Below, one piece after another: positions 24,226-36,500 of a stretch of DNA of 64,000 bases (positions are counted from its first letter, which is position 1; each line of letters begins with the position of its first letter). Source of the DNA: Iris pallida (taxonomy: Eukaryota > Streptophyta > Magnoliopsida > Asparagales > Iridaceae); assembly GCA_029216955.1 (NCBI GenBank), contig JANAVB010004000.1, forward strand, positions 4,091,083 through 4,155,082, written 5' to 3'. The notes beneath the pieces were generated by a model. It had not been told where the DNA came from. It searched no databases and saw nothing but the letters and a program-made list of their open reading frames with translations. The position numbers were made by a program, and so were the translations under genes.

Positions 24226-25280
24226 GCCCAACAGTTGGATATATAATGGAAAAAGAGGTTCGAACAGAGAGAATCCCCTACTGAAGATGAAGTTATACAA
24301 GTGGATCTCGATAGCGAATCTTCTTCAAAACCAATCTTCGTCAGTAAAAGCCTAACAGACGAAGAGCGAGAATTGCTGCTGTAACTTGTCAAAGAATATA
24401 TTGATGTGTTCGTCTAGAGCTATGAAGACATGCCAGGACTAAACCCCGAGGTTGCCCTTCACAAGCTCAACATTCGGCCGGATGCAAAGCCAGTCAAGCA
24501 ACAACAACGACGCTTCCGCCCGGGCATCATAGATGCGATCGAAGACGAAGTCAACAAACTGATAGCCAGCGGCTTCATTCGTGAGGAACAACATCCAGAC
24601 TTGGTCGCCAACATAGTTTCGGTCCTTAAGAAGAATTGGAAGATTCGAAACTGCATCGACTTCCGCAATCTGAACGAGACATGCCCCAAAAATGAATTCC
24701 CCCTCCCTATTACAGATATCATGATTGACAACACCTGAGGCTTTGAACGTATGTCATTCATGGATGGCTTCTTGGGGTACAACCAAATCAAGATGTCTCT
24801 TGACGACGAAAAGCATACATCATTTCGAACACCAATTGGCACATACTGTTACACAGTCATGGCTTTTGGTCTGAAGAATACCGGTGCCACATATCAAAGA
24901 GCCATGAGCATCATATTCAGACCACTTACGCAAGACGGTAGAGTGCTATGTTGATGACATTGCCGTCAAGAGTCGCTGTAAGGGAGACCATCTGCAGGAT
25001 CTGAGGACGGTATTCGACCTGATGCGAGCGCACAATCTGAAGATGAATCCTACAAAATCCTTCCTGGGCGTATCCAGCGGAAAGTTCTTGGGTTTTATAA
25101 TCACCGCCCAGGGTATCCATGTAGACCCTGAGAAGACAAAGGCAATCATGGAGATGGGTCCCCCGAAAAATCTCCGCGAACTCAGAGGCCTTCAAGGGAG
25201 GCTAGCTTACATCAGGAGATTCATTTCTAACCTCTCCGGGCGATGTCGACCATTTATCCATCTCATGAAGAAAGGCGTCA
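24226..25280 (+). pseudogene. B reverse transcriptase
   Basis: In frame with the protease after several stops: DVFV-stop-SYEDMPGLNPEVALHKLNI, where family members usually have Trp at the stop. RT motifs follow: CIDFRNLNETCPKNEFPLP, a TGA at 24736, SFMDGFLGYNQIKM, then FRTPIGTYCYTVMAFGLKN. A one-base shift near 24940 moves the active-site loop CYVDDIAVKSR into another frame, followed by LGVSSGKFLGFIIT and the thumb RGLQGRLAYIRRFISNLSGR. Frame is lost again near 25270. The YVDD motif itself is intact. The enzyme would copy element RNA into cDNA; this copy cannot be translated whole. Confidence 0.9.
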
Positions 25281-25737
25281 GCGCTCCTTCGACAGCATCA
25301 AAGAATATTTATCGAATCCTCCAGTCCTGGTGGCCCCAGTTGCTGGAAAACCATTCATGCTCTACGTACGAGCAATGGAACATTCCCTCGGGGCTCTGCT
25401 GGCACAAAACAATGATGGAGGCCATGAGCAAGCCATATATTACCTCAGTCGAATGATGATTGGGCCAGAGCATCGATACACCGCTGTAGAGAAGGAATGC
25501 CTCGCCCTGGTGTTCGCCATTCAGAAGACGCGGCACTATGTCACTGGATAAACCATGCATGTGATCTCACGAGTCAACCCTCTCAGTGTCCTCATGACTA
25601 AACCAGGGGCAATCAGCTCTCGCCTCGCTACATGGGCAATATTGCTGTCCTCCTATCATATGATCTTCGTCCCACAAAAGGCTATCAAAGGTCAAGCCCT
25701 GGCAGACTTTTTGGCAGCCCACCCGGGCTCGGAGTAG
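25243..25737 (+). pseudogene. B first (vestigial) RNase H
   Basis: RRQRSFDSIKEYLSNPPVLVAP, then LYVRAMEHSLGALLAQ, IYYLSRMMIGPEHRYTAVEK and LALVFAIQKTRHYVTG. A TAA at 25549 stands where A has a Gln codon (CAG), which fits a C-to-T change in a CAA or CAG codon. The first catalytic Asp of gypsy RNase H (TDAS) is absent in both A and B, as expected for the decayed original RNase H of Tat elements. It ends PQKAIKGQALADFLAAHPGSE before a TAG. Confidence 0.85.
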
Positions 25738-26310
25738 TCTAGAATATATGAAGAAATCTAAGATTAGGTCGCCGACTCGCATGCAACCTCTCAAGATGAT
25801 ATATGGCGAATAATCTTCGACGGTGCTTCGAGAACTGGACCCAAGGGCAACATCGTCGTCGGAGTCGGGGTGGTGCTGGTTTCTCCTTCCGGATTGGTAA
25901 TCAATCGCGCTTACTCTCTCACAGAACCCTGCTCTAGCAATGTGGCCGAGTACAACGCTCTGGTCATTGGCCTCCAACTTGTAAGAGAGCTGGAGATAAA
26001 ACATCTTGAAGCATACGGCGATTCTCAGTTAATCGTCAATCAAATCCGGGGCTCATACGAAGTTTGCCACGAAGACATGATCCCCTATCACCAGATAGCG
26101 ATCGACATCATCTCCTCATTTTAGGGGTTCTTCATTGAGCACGTTCCCAGACTCCGAAATATCGAAGCCGATGCCTTAGCTGGCCTGGCCGCTTCCCTAG
26201 CAGTGCTAAATCATACTCATCAATCGGTAGATGTGATAGGCCACGAACTGGTCTGCTCCAAAAACAATATTCAATTCATGGCGAGTTATTCTGCCCAGAC
26301 GATCAACGAT
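25738..26310 (+). pseudogene. B second RNase H (archaeal-like type)
   Basis: IIFDGASRTGPKGN, VGVGVVLVSPSG, SNVAEYNALVIGLQL and EAYGDSQLIVNQIRG contain the three expected acidic residues; GFFIEHVPRLRNIEADALAGLA completes the fold. A TAG at 26122 (SF-stop-GFF) interrupts it. The acquired RNase H is the diagnostic domain of the Tat lineage; it would degrade RNA in the RNA-DNA hybrid. Confidence 0.85.
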
Positions 26311-27576
26311 GTCCCAGATTAGAGACAACCATTCATTGACTTCGTCGTCTACGACATCCTGCCCGAGAACCCAAAGGAAGCCACTTCCATCAGAAGGCGT
26401 TCTCTCAGATTCTTCTACGATACAGAGACGAAAATGCTGTATCGACGATCCTACGATGGGTTATTGCTTCGGTGTCTGTCAAACGCAGAAGCCAAAGAAG
26501 CCGTACGCGAAGCTCATAACGGTATCTGTGGGGCCCATCAGCCTGGCCCTAAATTGCAAGACCGTCTTCGCCGAATGGGCTACTACTGGCCTACGATGGT
26601 AGCAGATGCGATAGACTATGCGAGAAAGTGCAAAGCCTGCCAAGTCCACATGGACTTCATTTACCAGCCATCCGAATTTCTACATCCGACAGTGGCGTCC
26701 TGGCCATTCGAAGCATGGGGGATGGATATCATTGGTCCAATCACTCCACCTTCCTCCCGAGGACATCACTTCATACTCGCAATTACAGATTACTTCTCCA
26801 AATGGGTGGAAGCCGTCCCGCTTACAGAAGTCAAAACTTCGAATGTTATCAGCTTTCTCAAGCATTACGTCATCTATCGCTTTGGACTGCCCCGAAGGAT
26901 CATCCACGACAATGGTCCGCAGTTTGCAAGCCACACCTTTTATCGATTCTGCAACAAGCACCGCATCCAGAATATCGCTTCAATGCCATATAATCCAGCA
27001 GCTAATTGGTTGGCAGAAGCCTTCAACAAAACCATCATCAAGCTACTCAAGAAGTTCGTGTCATCCAACAAACGCGACTGGAACGAGAAGCTTGGTGAAT
27101 GCTTATGGGCGTACCGTACCACAGTCCGAACGGCCACAGGGAATACACCATTCTCTCTGGTGTACGGGAGTGAGACAGTTCTCCCATTGGAGACTCAAAT
27201 ACCCTCACTCCGCATTGCCCTCACTTATCAATTGACGACGGATGATAACTACCGACGCCGACTACAAGAGTTAGAGGCCTTAGATGAAAAGCGCCTCTTG
27301 GCTCAGCAAAGAATCGAGCTATACCAAGCACGCATCTCTGGAGCCTTCAACAAGAAGGTTAAAATCAGAACATTCCAAGTGGGCGATCTCGTTATGGCAG
27401 TCCGGAGGCCGATGGTCATGACTCACAAGACCGCCGGTAAGTTCCAGCCAAAATGGAAAGGTCCATTTATCATCGAGACTGTATTCTCCAATGGTGCTTA
27501 CCGCCTCACAAAACAAAATAGAGACTTGCTCATGTTGTCCGTCAACGGCAAGTTCCTGAAGAAATATTATGTCTAA
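26311..27576 (+). pseudogene. B integrase
   Basis: A TAG at 26320 (DVPD-stop-RQPFID) stands where Trp is expected. From 26434 to the stop at 27574 the frame is open. The zinc finger has EAHNGICGAH and KCKACQ. Catalytic residues: Asp in GMDIIGPI, Asp in IIHDNGPQF, Glu in LAEAFNKTI; the usual NGQ before that Glu is altered to NWL. The C-terminal part has LWAYRTTVRTATGNTPFSLVYG and FQVGDLVMAVRRP and ends KKYYV. It would insert cDNA, creating the 5-bp duplications seen here. The open 380 codons are the best-preserved piece of B's pol. Confidence 0.9.
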
Positions 27577-28247
27577 ATGACACATCCCAGATTATCGAGT
27601 CATGTACCCGCTGGTGCCGCTGAACTCACTTCAATATTTTCCAGATTATTGAGTCATGTACCCGCTGGTGCCGCTGAACTCACATCCACAATATTCCAGA
27701 TTATCGAGTCATGTACCTGCTGGTACCGCTGAACTCACATCTACAACATTCCAGATTATCGAGTTATGTACCCGCATGTGCCTCTGAACTCATATTCAAG
27801 TCACTCTTTCAGATAGTAAGTCATGTATGACCTTACCTCTGAACTTTCTTCCTGGAAGAGATCCACCCTCATGATCCACTACCTGCACTCCCAGTGCACA
27901 AAAAGGGTAACCGATCCACAAAGTTCCAAAACGGCAATGCCTCATTACCTCTGAGTCGTTTCACTTCCGCCAAAAACAAATCACCCATTTACATAGAACT
28001 TCCATGTCCTCATTACCTCTGAGTCGTTCTATGTACCCTCCTTCATTGAGCCCACTCCTGTCATGTTCTTATTACCTCTGAATGGGAAGGCTCCGTCAAA
28101 GAAACCTTCATGCTTGCCATGTCCTCATTACCTCTGAGTAAGTATGATGATTCCCTTTCGACTTATTATCCGTACCCACAATCGGAGTACGCCAAGGATA
28201 ATAGGTCCACAAATATTCTCCGCTGAGTCCACTCCTGCCATGTCCTC
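27577..28247 (+). repeat. B spacer, left part: tandem repeats and ATTACCTCTGAG motifs
   Basis: No coding sequence. First four units of about 60 bp (27587-27795) of the type CAGATTATCGAGTCATGTACC, then CGCTGGTGCCGCTGAACTCA. After that CTCATTACCTCTGAG recurs about every 50-70 bp (27940, 28006, 28066, 28123). The spacer is interrupted at 28248 by element G. Confidence 0.8.
28243..28247. repeat. Target-site duplication of G, left copy (TCCTC)
   Basis: TCCTC precedes G and recurs at 37727-37731 right after it; joining the flanks restores the spacer motif TCCTCATTACCTCTGAG. Confidence 0.92.
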
Positions 28248-28916
28248 TGTAAAACCCCTAAATTTCTACTATTTTTTTAATTTAAATTTAGTACCGATTT
28301 AAATTTTTGTATTGTATGTCGCGTAGTCGTATTATACGTCGCGCACGAATTTTATTTTTCGAAATTGCTCGACGAGTGCGATTTTGTGCGAGCGTACATA
28401 TTTTTGAAAATATTATTTTTCTATTTTTGTAGTTTTAAAATAATATACATAATAATTATTTTGTTATCGTTCCAAAAATTTTCAAGTTTGTTATTTTATT
28501 TATAAACCTTACATTTTTCACATTTATTAATAATAAATAATATTTTTATTTATATGCTAGAAAAGCATAATTATGAGAACATCATTTGTACCTACATACA
28601 TATTTAGTAATTATTTATTAGTTTATTTTAAATAATAATGTAATTTTCAAAATTAATATTATTAGTATTTTTGGAAAGCATATTTTGAATTTATTGTGGA
28701 GATTTAAATATTGATTTGAATTTATGTATTTATTTAAATAGTAAATATTAAAATTTGATTTATTGATTTGATTTTAAACTAAGGGAATTAAATTAGATTT
28801 AATTGGATTTGGATTTGGATTTAGATTGGATTTCATTGATTTAATTTAATAGATTGATTTATCTAATTTGGGTTTAAACAATCCTAATTCTTATCCAATC
28901 GGGAATTCCCACATCC

Positions 28917-28924
28917 TATAAATA
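28917..28924 (+). promoter_or_regulatory. TATA box of G 5' LTR
   Basis: TATAAATA after a CAAT-like box; identical at 34214-34221 in the 3' LTR. It would place transcription start near 28950. Confidence 0.7.
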
Positions 28925-29159
28925 GGCAGGTACTCCTCTAATTCATTATTCATCCACAACAATTTCCACAACCAAATGTGTGTGCCTCGTGTCCATGTCC
29001 AACATCTTTCCGTGTCAGCCGTGACGGCCTCGGGTCCGACCCCGGGTGTCTTTCTAATAAGTTAATTCTTTTATAATTACATTATCACTTTCTTCGTGTC
29101 CACACACGGACACCTGTCATTATCCTTCCTACGACACCAATTCCTAAACCTAAGACCCA

Positions 29160-30117
29160 ATTCCTAGTAAACCCTAATCCTATTTTGTCCACCTCCGCCA
29201 TCGCCTACACCAACCATCACCACCTTGGCCTCCACCCTTGGAACATCCGCCGCCACCACGGCAGTCCCTCTCCCTATCACCATCCGCTGCCACAGCACCC
29301 TCCTCAACCATCACCACCTCCGTCATCCCGACAGCCCCCGCAAAAACCCACCACCGTGGCGGAACCCGTCTCCGCCATAGACGCCCCTAAACTACTGCCG
29401 CCACATCCTAAATTACCACCACCACACACAGAGGAAGGAGAAAAGAAAAAAAAACCTAGAAAATCACCTGAGCTCCGCCACCGTCGCCGTCTCTTCAGCC
29501 GAACCGACCGCCTCGCGTTGTCACCCACGCGGACCAGCCCTAACCGTCGCCTTGGCTACCTCCCCGCAGCACTCGCGTGCGGCTGTCCCCTCGTTTCGAC
29601 GCCTGAGCCGAGCTCCCTCCGCCTTGGCCGGCTCCGAACCGCCGACCGACCCTTCCGCTCTGCGTCCCCTTCCTCCACCGGACCACCCCGTACCTCCGCT
29701 CCTCCGCCGGACCAGTCGACCATCAGCTCCGCCGAAACCCCTTCTCAAAACCCCCTCCGACGAACCCCGATCAAAACCCTCCGCCGAGCCGCCGTGCCCG
29801 ACCTTGCCGTCCACCGCTTCTTCCCCCTCTCCAGCCTCCCGCAGCCTTTCCTTTTTCCTTACTCCCCGCCACCTCCGGCGAAGCGCGCCGCCTCACTCCA
29901 GCCCTCCCGCTCGCCGTCCCCCCTAGCACCGCAGCTCCGGCATTCCCTTCCCCTCTCCTCGACGTCGCCGATCTCCTCCGCCCTCATCTCCTCTCTCCGC
30001 CGCCCTCTCTCCCCCGTTGCCGACCGCCGCTGCCGCGCCGTGCCACCGCCCTCCGCCTCCCACTCGCCGACTCTCAAACCTCTTTTTCCATTTCTCTCTC
30101 TCTCCCCTCTTTACTGA
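29160..30117 (+). other. GC-rich, Pro/Arg/Ser-rich open stretch in G 5' LTR
   Basis: An abrupt GC-rich block inside an AT-rich LTR; 310 codons open from 29185. The composition (Pro, Ser, Arg, His) and open frames on both strands suggest a composition effect rather than a protein. In the 3' LTR the same frame is open for 379 codons (34275-35414); here a TAA replaces a CAA codon near 29071. It may be a captured host-gene fragment or a structured leader. No domain recognised. Confidence 0.35.
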
Positions 30118-32425
30118 TGAGGAGAGCAGTTGATATTTTTTTTGTTTGTTTGTTTTGATAGGTTTTGGTTTTGTTCTTTTTATGGTTATTTTTATTTTTT
30201 AGTTTTGTTTTTGTTTTTGCCTTCTTCTGATAAATTATAATTATTTTTATTATTATTATTATTATTATTAGCAGCTTTATTATTATTATAACTTTGTTGT
30301 TGTTGTTGTCCATCTCTCAGTGAAACGAGATCATGACAGCCTGGCCAATCTGATTTTTGTTAGAGAAAATAGCAAGACCAGATGATTATATTTATATTAT
30401 TATTATTATGTATTTCGTGTATAATAATCTTATTAGAATTCTTTTAAAAATATATATGTATTTGGTTATTAATATTTTGGTATAAGATTTCTCGGAAATA
30501 AAATTTGATAGATATATTATTAGGCTTGGAACGTTTAGCGATTTCAAATATATTTCAAATATACTATTAAGTATTTTATCCATTTTATGGACTACCCTAG
30601 AAAGTATTGTTTGGCATGAATTTACTTTTGACTATTAAAAGTATATAGTTTCAATATTTTATATTTCTCGACTTTTAGTTAATAAAAATATATAGCTTTG
30701 AACAAAATTTGTTTTAACTAATATGGTTTTCTGTCGCAAATTGATATTTTTTGTATAGGTAAAAGTTTTGCCTAAAAGCGATTTTAATGCTTCTTCAAAT
30801 ATTTATCTAAAAACTATATTTGTTAATAAGATTATATTTTCGAGTATTATAAATAGTTTTCTAAAAACGTATATATTATTTACTTATTTTTTATTATCCT
30901 TGTCCATGACTAAATCCTATTACTCCTATTCTCGCACTAATTCTAGACTACCCTATGTCGACCTTAACTATTCTGACCGTTCCGGACCCAATGGAACTAT
31001 CCGTGCCATCAACAGAGGTCCCCTTGTGTAGTTGTTACACCAAAGACACAGTTCATGCCACCATGATTATCGCAGCATACCAGGCGCTCTACCAGGCAAG
31101 ACACCTTGCCATTTGCTGTTTAATTATTTTAGCTCATATTTCATGCATGTTCATTATTTTCTTTATGCAAAATAAACTGTGATACATGGCATAACCTGTT
31201 AGAATTTACCGTTCAGTTTCTTGCTATATATTATTTTCTTACACATTAAACCTAGATTTAAGGGACCACCTTTGTGTGTTGTATTCATGGCCTTGACACG
31301 TTGTTCCACGAAGTTGTGTGTCGAATGTAGAACACGGAAGTACGTGATTGGCTGGCCACCAGTACGTACAAGCCGTGCGATAGGAATAACCGATAATAGA
31401 GGTTGTCTGCTAGTTTGACTTAGCGGTTATAGAGTTAGCATTGGGTAGAAAGAACATGATTGGAAGTTGACTACCACCCTATCTATCGTAGACTCGCTCG
31501 CTACTGAGGAACGATAGGTAGACTGTATGCTATACACTCGCTCGATACTGAGGAATAGTATATGGTGTTGTGACTCGCTACTGAGGTACTGCATTGGTAT
31601 TTTCTCGACTTGACTGGGTAGTCATGCGACCATGAACTGTTCTTAAAACTGCATTCACCTAGATTTGGTTAGCCACCCTTATCCGTTAGGTATGAGTACC
31701 TTTGGTTTGGGTACTTGTATCTGACCGTGGCTTGGAACAATAACTTGTCGAAGATTAGTTCGTCACATCTTGTCCTTGTTTGGTTGTAGGTGTGACTTAC
31801 TACTTCGATGAGAAGGTATTGAACCTTGTTGGGGTCTGGATACCAAATTGGATTCATAGCATAGGAAGATACGTTACCGTGAATTAGTTTACCATCTCTT
31901 GTCCTTGTTTGGTTGGGAGGATGGTACGCTCGTTCAGTAGGTGCGTATTGGACCATGTTATAATTCGATTTACTTATTTATTTGAGCAATATTTATTCAG
32001 TTTATATGGCATAATATTATGTGTCTTGTTACGTCCCTCTGAGGACCTGGTTATCTCTCCAGGTGTGTGCTCTTGTCTTTCGCAGGTGCTCTAGCTCTAG
32101 CCGTGTTCATTGCTATTTCTCGAGGATGATTGCACTTGGATCATCTTCGCTTCGCTCGCCACTCATTTTATTTTCTATTTACTTTTCCTTATCTTGTTGG
32201 TAGTGGATTTATCTCCGCCCAACATATTGTATCAAGACAATTCATTATCTTTATATGATGTCTTTTATTCATTTATTTTGCGTGGATGAGATTATTTATG
32301 GTTCTATTGTATTTTACAGCTTATGTATTTATACGAGGCTTCCATATATTGGAGTATACTTCGTATGAATACAGCTGGCATGTCTACGTTCCTAGTCCTA
32401 CGTATTTTGGGACTGGGGCGTTACA

Positions 32426-33547
32426 TGTTTTTGTGGTGGCCCATGCAGGTCAAGATAAAATTGTTTGGTTACTTTACCATACCAAGCAAGCCTGCGTATA
32501 GGATTAGAAGTCTAGGATCTCATCCACATACTTGACCTCTTTCCTTGATTTTATCTACGGTTTGACTCATCAATTGCATCTTGCTTGCTTCCTTCCATCC
32601 CTATTCTTATCTTCCCTTCGTGCTTGCTAGAGATTAACCCTACTAATTGGTTGTCCCAAAACACCCTTAGCTTAATTCTTTTAAGTTGGATAGAACACCC
32701 CACGACCCAACACAAATAGTATTATCTAGACCATAGAGACTAGAGGAATCTAACCCATTTGGTCAACCAAGCCTTGGTCAATAAAACCGTAGAATGATGG
32801 TATAGGAATAAAAAAGACTTAGATCCTTATGGCTCTTAGACTGTTCATATTATTTTTATTCATCTACCATCGTGCCTATTTTTTTTACCATCTAAACTAA
32901 CGATGCTAATGTAGCCTAGTTTTTGCAAGCTTATCGAGCTTATTCAAGACATATGTTATTGGAAGAGCTCCCACTAACATGTTGTCTAATCAGAATCGGT
33001 GCATAATGGTCTGATCAACCAAGTGCACTTTGGTTCGCTTTTGCCTATTATTCTACGTGGATGGGGACATAGTTGAACTCACCCTCTAGAGTCCCATCCA
33101 CGACTGTCTTGACAATTCCTTTGAAATTTTTAGTCGTCCTTGAATCACGTACTCGTATTCGATAAGATCGTCTTTTGAACTCTATATTGCTTTCGCCTTC
33201 ACCTATTTTAGGAGGACGAAAGCGTCATACTAGAACTTCCTCTAGCCTTCCTATCGGCTATGACCATTCTCACTCGATGTGCTATATCTTCATCCTAAAC
33301 TACTCGACCCTATCAAGACTCTCTAATCGCTTAATTAAAGCGAATCTATTTCGTTCTCTTAATCATTACCCTCATTCATTACCCGTGACCATACCATATT
33401 ATTTTTCTACGATCTAGATCGCGATTTTTTACGACGTGATTTTGTGAAAACATTGTCATCGTTGGATCCCCATTGATACCCTCTTGTGTCCTCTCACCCC
33501 CTACTAATTTTAATTTCGAAGACGAAATTCTTTTAAGTTGGGTAGGA
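32426..33547 (+). other. Internal region of G (non-coding)
   Basis: 1122 bp without gag or pol similarity; ORFs are under 81 codons. It starts with eight bases and the primer site, and ends with the tract TTTTAAGTTGGGTAGGA before the 3' LTR. A second tract-like TTCTTTTAAGTTGGATAG occurs at about 32687, perhaps a remnant of an earlier 3' end. Confidence 0.75.
32434..32450 (+). other. Primer-binding site of G, matching tRNA-Ile(AAU)
   Basis: TGGTGGCCCATGCAGGT lies eight bases after the LTR. It is complementary over 17 bases to the 3' end of plant tRNA-Ile(AAU) as I remember it (acceptor GGCCCAU, 3' end ...CCTGCATGGGCCA plus CCA). The same site at the same spacing occurs in element F (47535-47551). 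Confidence 0.7.
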
Positions 33548-36500
33548 TGTAAAACCCCTAAATTTTTACTATTTTTTTTTTAATTTAAATTTAGTACCGA
33601 TTTAAATTTTTGTATTATATGTCGCGTAGTCATATTATACGTCGCGCACGAATTTTATTTTTCGAAATTGCTCGACGAGTGCGATTTTGTGCGAGCGTAC
33701 ATATTTTTGAAAATATTATTTTTCTATTTTTGTAGTTTCAAAATAATATACATAATAATTATTTTGTTATCGTTCCAAAAATTTCCAAGTTTGTTATTTT
33801 ATTTATAAACCTCACATTTTTCACAATTATTAATAATTAATAATATTTTTATATGTATGCTTGAAAAGCATAATTATGAGAACATCATTTGTACCTACAT
33901 ACATATTTAATAATTATTTATTAGTTTATTTTAAATAATAATGTAATTTTCGAAATTAATATTATTAGTATTTTTGGAAAGCATATTTTGAATTTATTGT
34001 GGAGATTTAAATATTGATTTGAATTTATGTATTTATTTAAATAGTAAATATTAAAATTTGATTTATTGATTTGATTTTAAACTAAGGAAATTAAATTAGA
34101 TTTAATTGGATTTGGATTTAGATTGGATTTCATTGATTTAATTTAATAGATTGATTTATCTAATTTGGGTTTAAACAATCCTAATTCTTATCCAATCGGG
34201 AATTCCTACATCCTATAAATAGGCAGGTACTTCTCCAATTCATTATTCATCCACAACAATTTCCACAACCAAATGTGTGTGCCTCGTGTCCATGTCCAAC
34301 ATCTTTCCGTGTCAGCCGTGACGGCCTCGGGTCCGACCCCGGGTGTCTTTCCAAGAAGTTAATTCTTTTACAATTACATTATCACTTTCTTCGTGTCCAC
34401 ACACGGACACCTATCATTATCCTTCCTACGACACCAATTCCTAAACCTAAGACCCAATTTCTAGTAAACCCTAATCCTATTTTGTCCACCTCCGCCATCG
34501 CCTACACCAACCATCACCGCCTTGGCCTCCACCCTTGGAACACCCGCCGCCACCACGGCAGTCACTCTCCCTATCACCATCCGCTGCCACAGCACCCTCC
34601 TCAACCATCACCACCTCCGTCATCCCGACAGCCCCCGCAAAAACCCACCAGCGTGGCAGAACCTGTCTCCGCCATAGACGACCCTAAACTACTGCCGCCA
34701 TATCCCAAATTACCACCACCACACACAGAGGAAGGAGAAAAGAAAAAAAAACCTAGAAAATCACCTGAGCTCCGCCATCGTCGCCATCTCTTCAGCCGAA
34801 CCGACCGCCTCGCATTGTCACCCACGCGGACCAGCCCTAACCGTCGCCTTGGCTACCTCCCCGCAGCACTCGCGTGCGGCTGTCCCCTCGTGTCGACGCC
34901 TGAGCCGAGCTCCCTCCGCCTTGGCCTGCGCCGAACCGCCGACCGACCCTTCCGCTCTGCGTCCCCTTCCTCCACCGGACCACCCCGTACCTCCGCTCCT
35001 CCGCCGGACCAGTCGACCATCAGCTCCGCCGAAACCCCTTCTCGAAACCCCCTCCGACGAACCCCGATCAAAACCCTCCGCCGAGCCGCCGTGCCCGACC
35101 TCGCCGTCCGCCGCTTCTTCCCCCTCTCCAGCCTCCCGCAGCCTTTCCTTTTTCCTTACTCCCCGCCACCTCCGGCGAAGCGCGCCGCCTCACTCCGGCC
35201 CTCCCGCTCACCGTCCCCCCTAGCACCGCAGCTCCGGCATTCCCTTCCCCTCTCCTCGACGCCGCCGATCGCCTCCGCCCTCATCTCCTCTCTCCGTCGC
35301 CCTCTCTCCCCCGTTGCCGACCGCCGCTGCCGCGCCGTGCCACCGCCCTCCGCCTCCCGCTCGTCGACTCTCAAACCTCTTTTTCCATTTCTCTCTCTCT
35401 CCCCTCTTTACTGATGAGGAGAGCAGCTTGATATTTTTTTTGTTTGTTTGTTTTGATAGGTTTTGGTTTTATTCTTTTTATGGTTATTTTTATTTTTTAG
35501 TTTTGTTTTTGTTTTTGCCTTCTTCTGATAAATTATAATTATTTTTATTATTATTACTATTATTATTATTAGCAGCTTTATTGTTATTATAACTTTGTTG
35601 TTGTTGTTGTCCATCTCTCAGTGAAACGAGATCATGACAGCCTGGCCAATCTGATTTTTGTTAGAGAAAATAGCAAGACCAGATGATTATATTTATATTA
35701 TTATTATTATGTATTTTGTGTATAATAATCTTATTAGAATTCTTTTAAAAATAACTATGTATTTGGTTATTAATATTTTGGTATAAGATTTCTCAGAAAT
35801 AAAATTTGATAGATATATTATTAGGCTTGGAACGTTTAGCGATTTCAAATATATTTCAAATATACTATTAAGTATTTTATCCATTTTATGGACTACCCTA
35901 GAAAGTATTATTTGGCATTAATTTACTTTTGACTATTAAAAGTATATAGTTTCAATATTTTATATTTCTCGACTTTTAGTTAATAAAAATATATAGCTTT
36001 GAACAAAATTTGTTTTAACTAATATGGTTTTCTGTCGCAAATTGATATTTTTTGTATAGGTAAAAGTTTTGCCTAAAAGCGATTTTAATGCTTCTTCAAA
36101 TATTTTTCTAAAAACTATATTTGTTAATAAGATTATATTTCCGAGTATTATAAATAGTTTTCTAAAAACGTATATATTATTTACTTATTTTTTATTATCC
36201 TTGTCCATGACTAAATCCCATTACTCCTATTCTCGCACCAATTCTAGACTACCCTATGTCGACCTTAACTATTCTGACCGTTCCGGACCCAATGCAACTA
36301 TCCGTGCCATCAACAGAGGTCCCCTTGTGTAGTTGTTACACCAAATACACAGTTCATGCCACCATGATTATCGCAGCATACCAGGCGCTCTACCAGGCAA
36401 GACACCTTGCCATTTGCTGTTTAATTATTTTAGCTCATATTTCATGCATGTTCATTATTTTCTTTATGCAAAATAAACTGTGATACATGGCATAACCTGT

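Larger units (their letters stand above)
28248..32425 (+). repeat. 5' LTR of G
   Basis: TGTAAAACCCC to GGGCGTTACA. It has an AT-rich U3 with CAAT-like ATCCAATC and TATAAATA at 28917-28924, a GC-rich block 29160-30115, ATT/GTT microsatellites near 30240-30310, and short repeats with ACTCGCT...ACTGAGGA at 31490-31590. Confidence 0.92.

Noticed and set aside
29521..29814. Gly/Arg-rich minus-strand frames opposite the G LTR block (and 34601-35374)
   Set aside because: Shadow frames of GC-rich DNA; the plus frame is itself doubtful.
30240..30310. ATT/GTT microsatellite as a distinct feature
   Set aside because: Real, but simple sequence within G's LTR and repeated at about 35540-35610; noted within the LTR entry.
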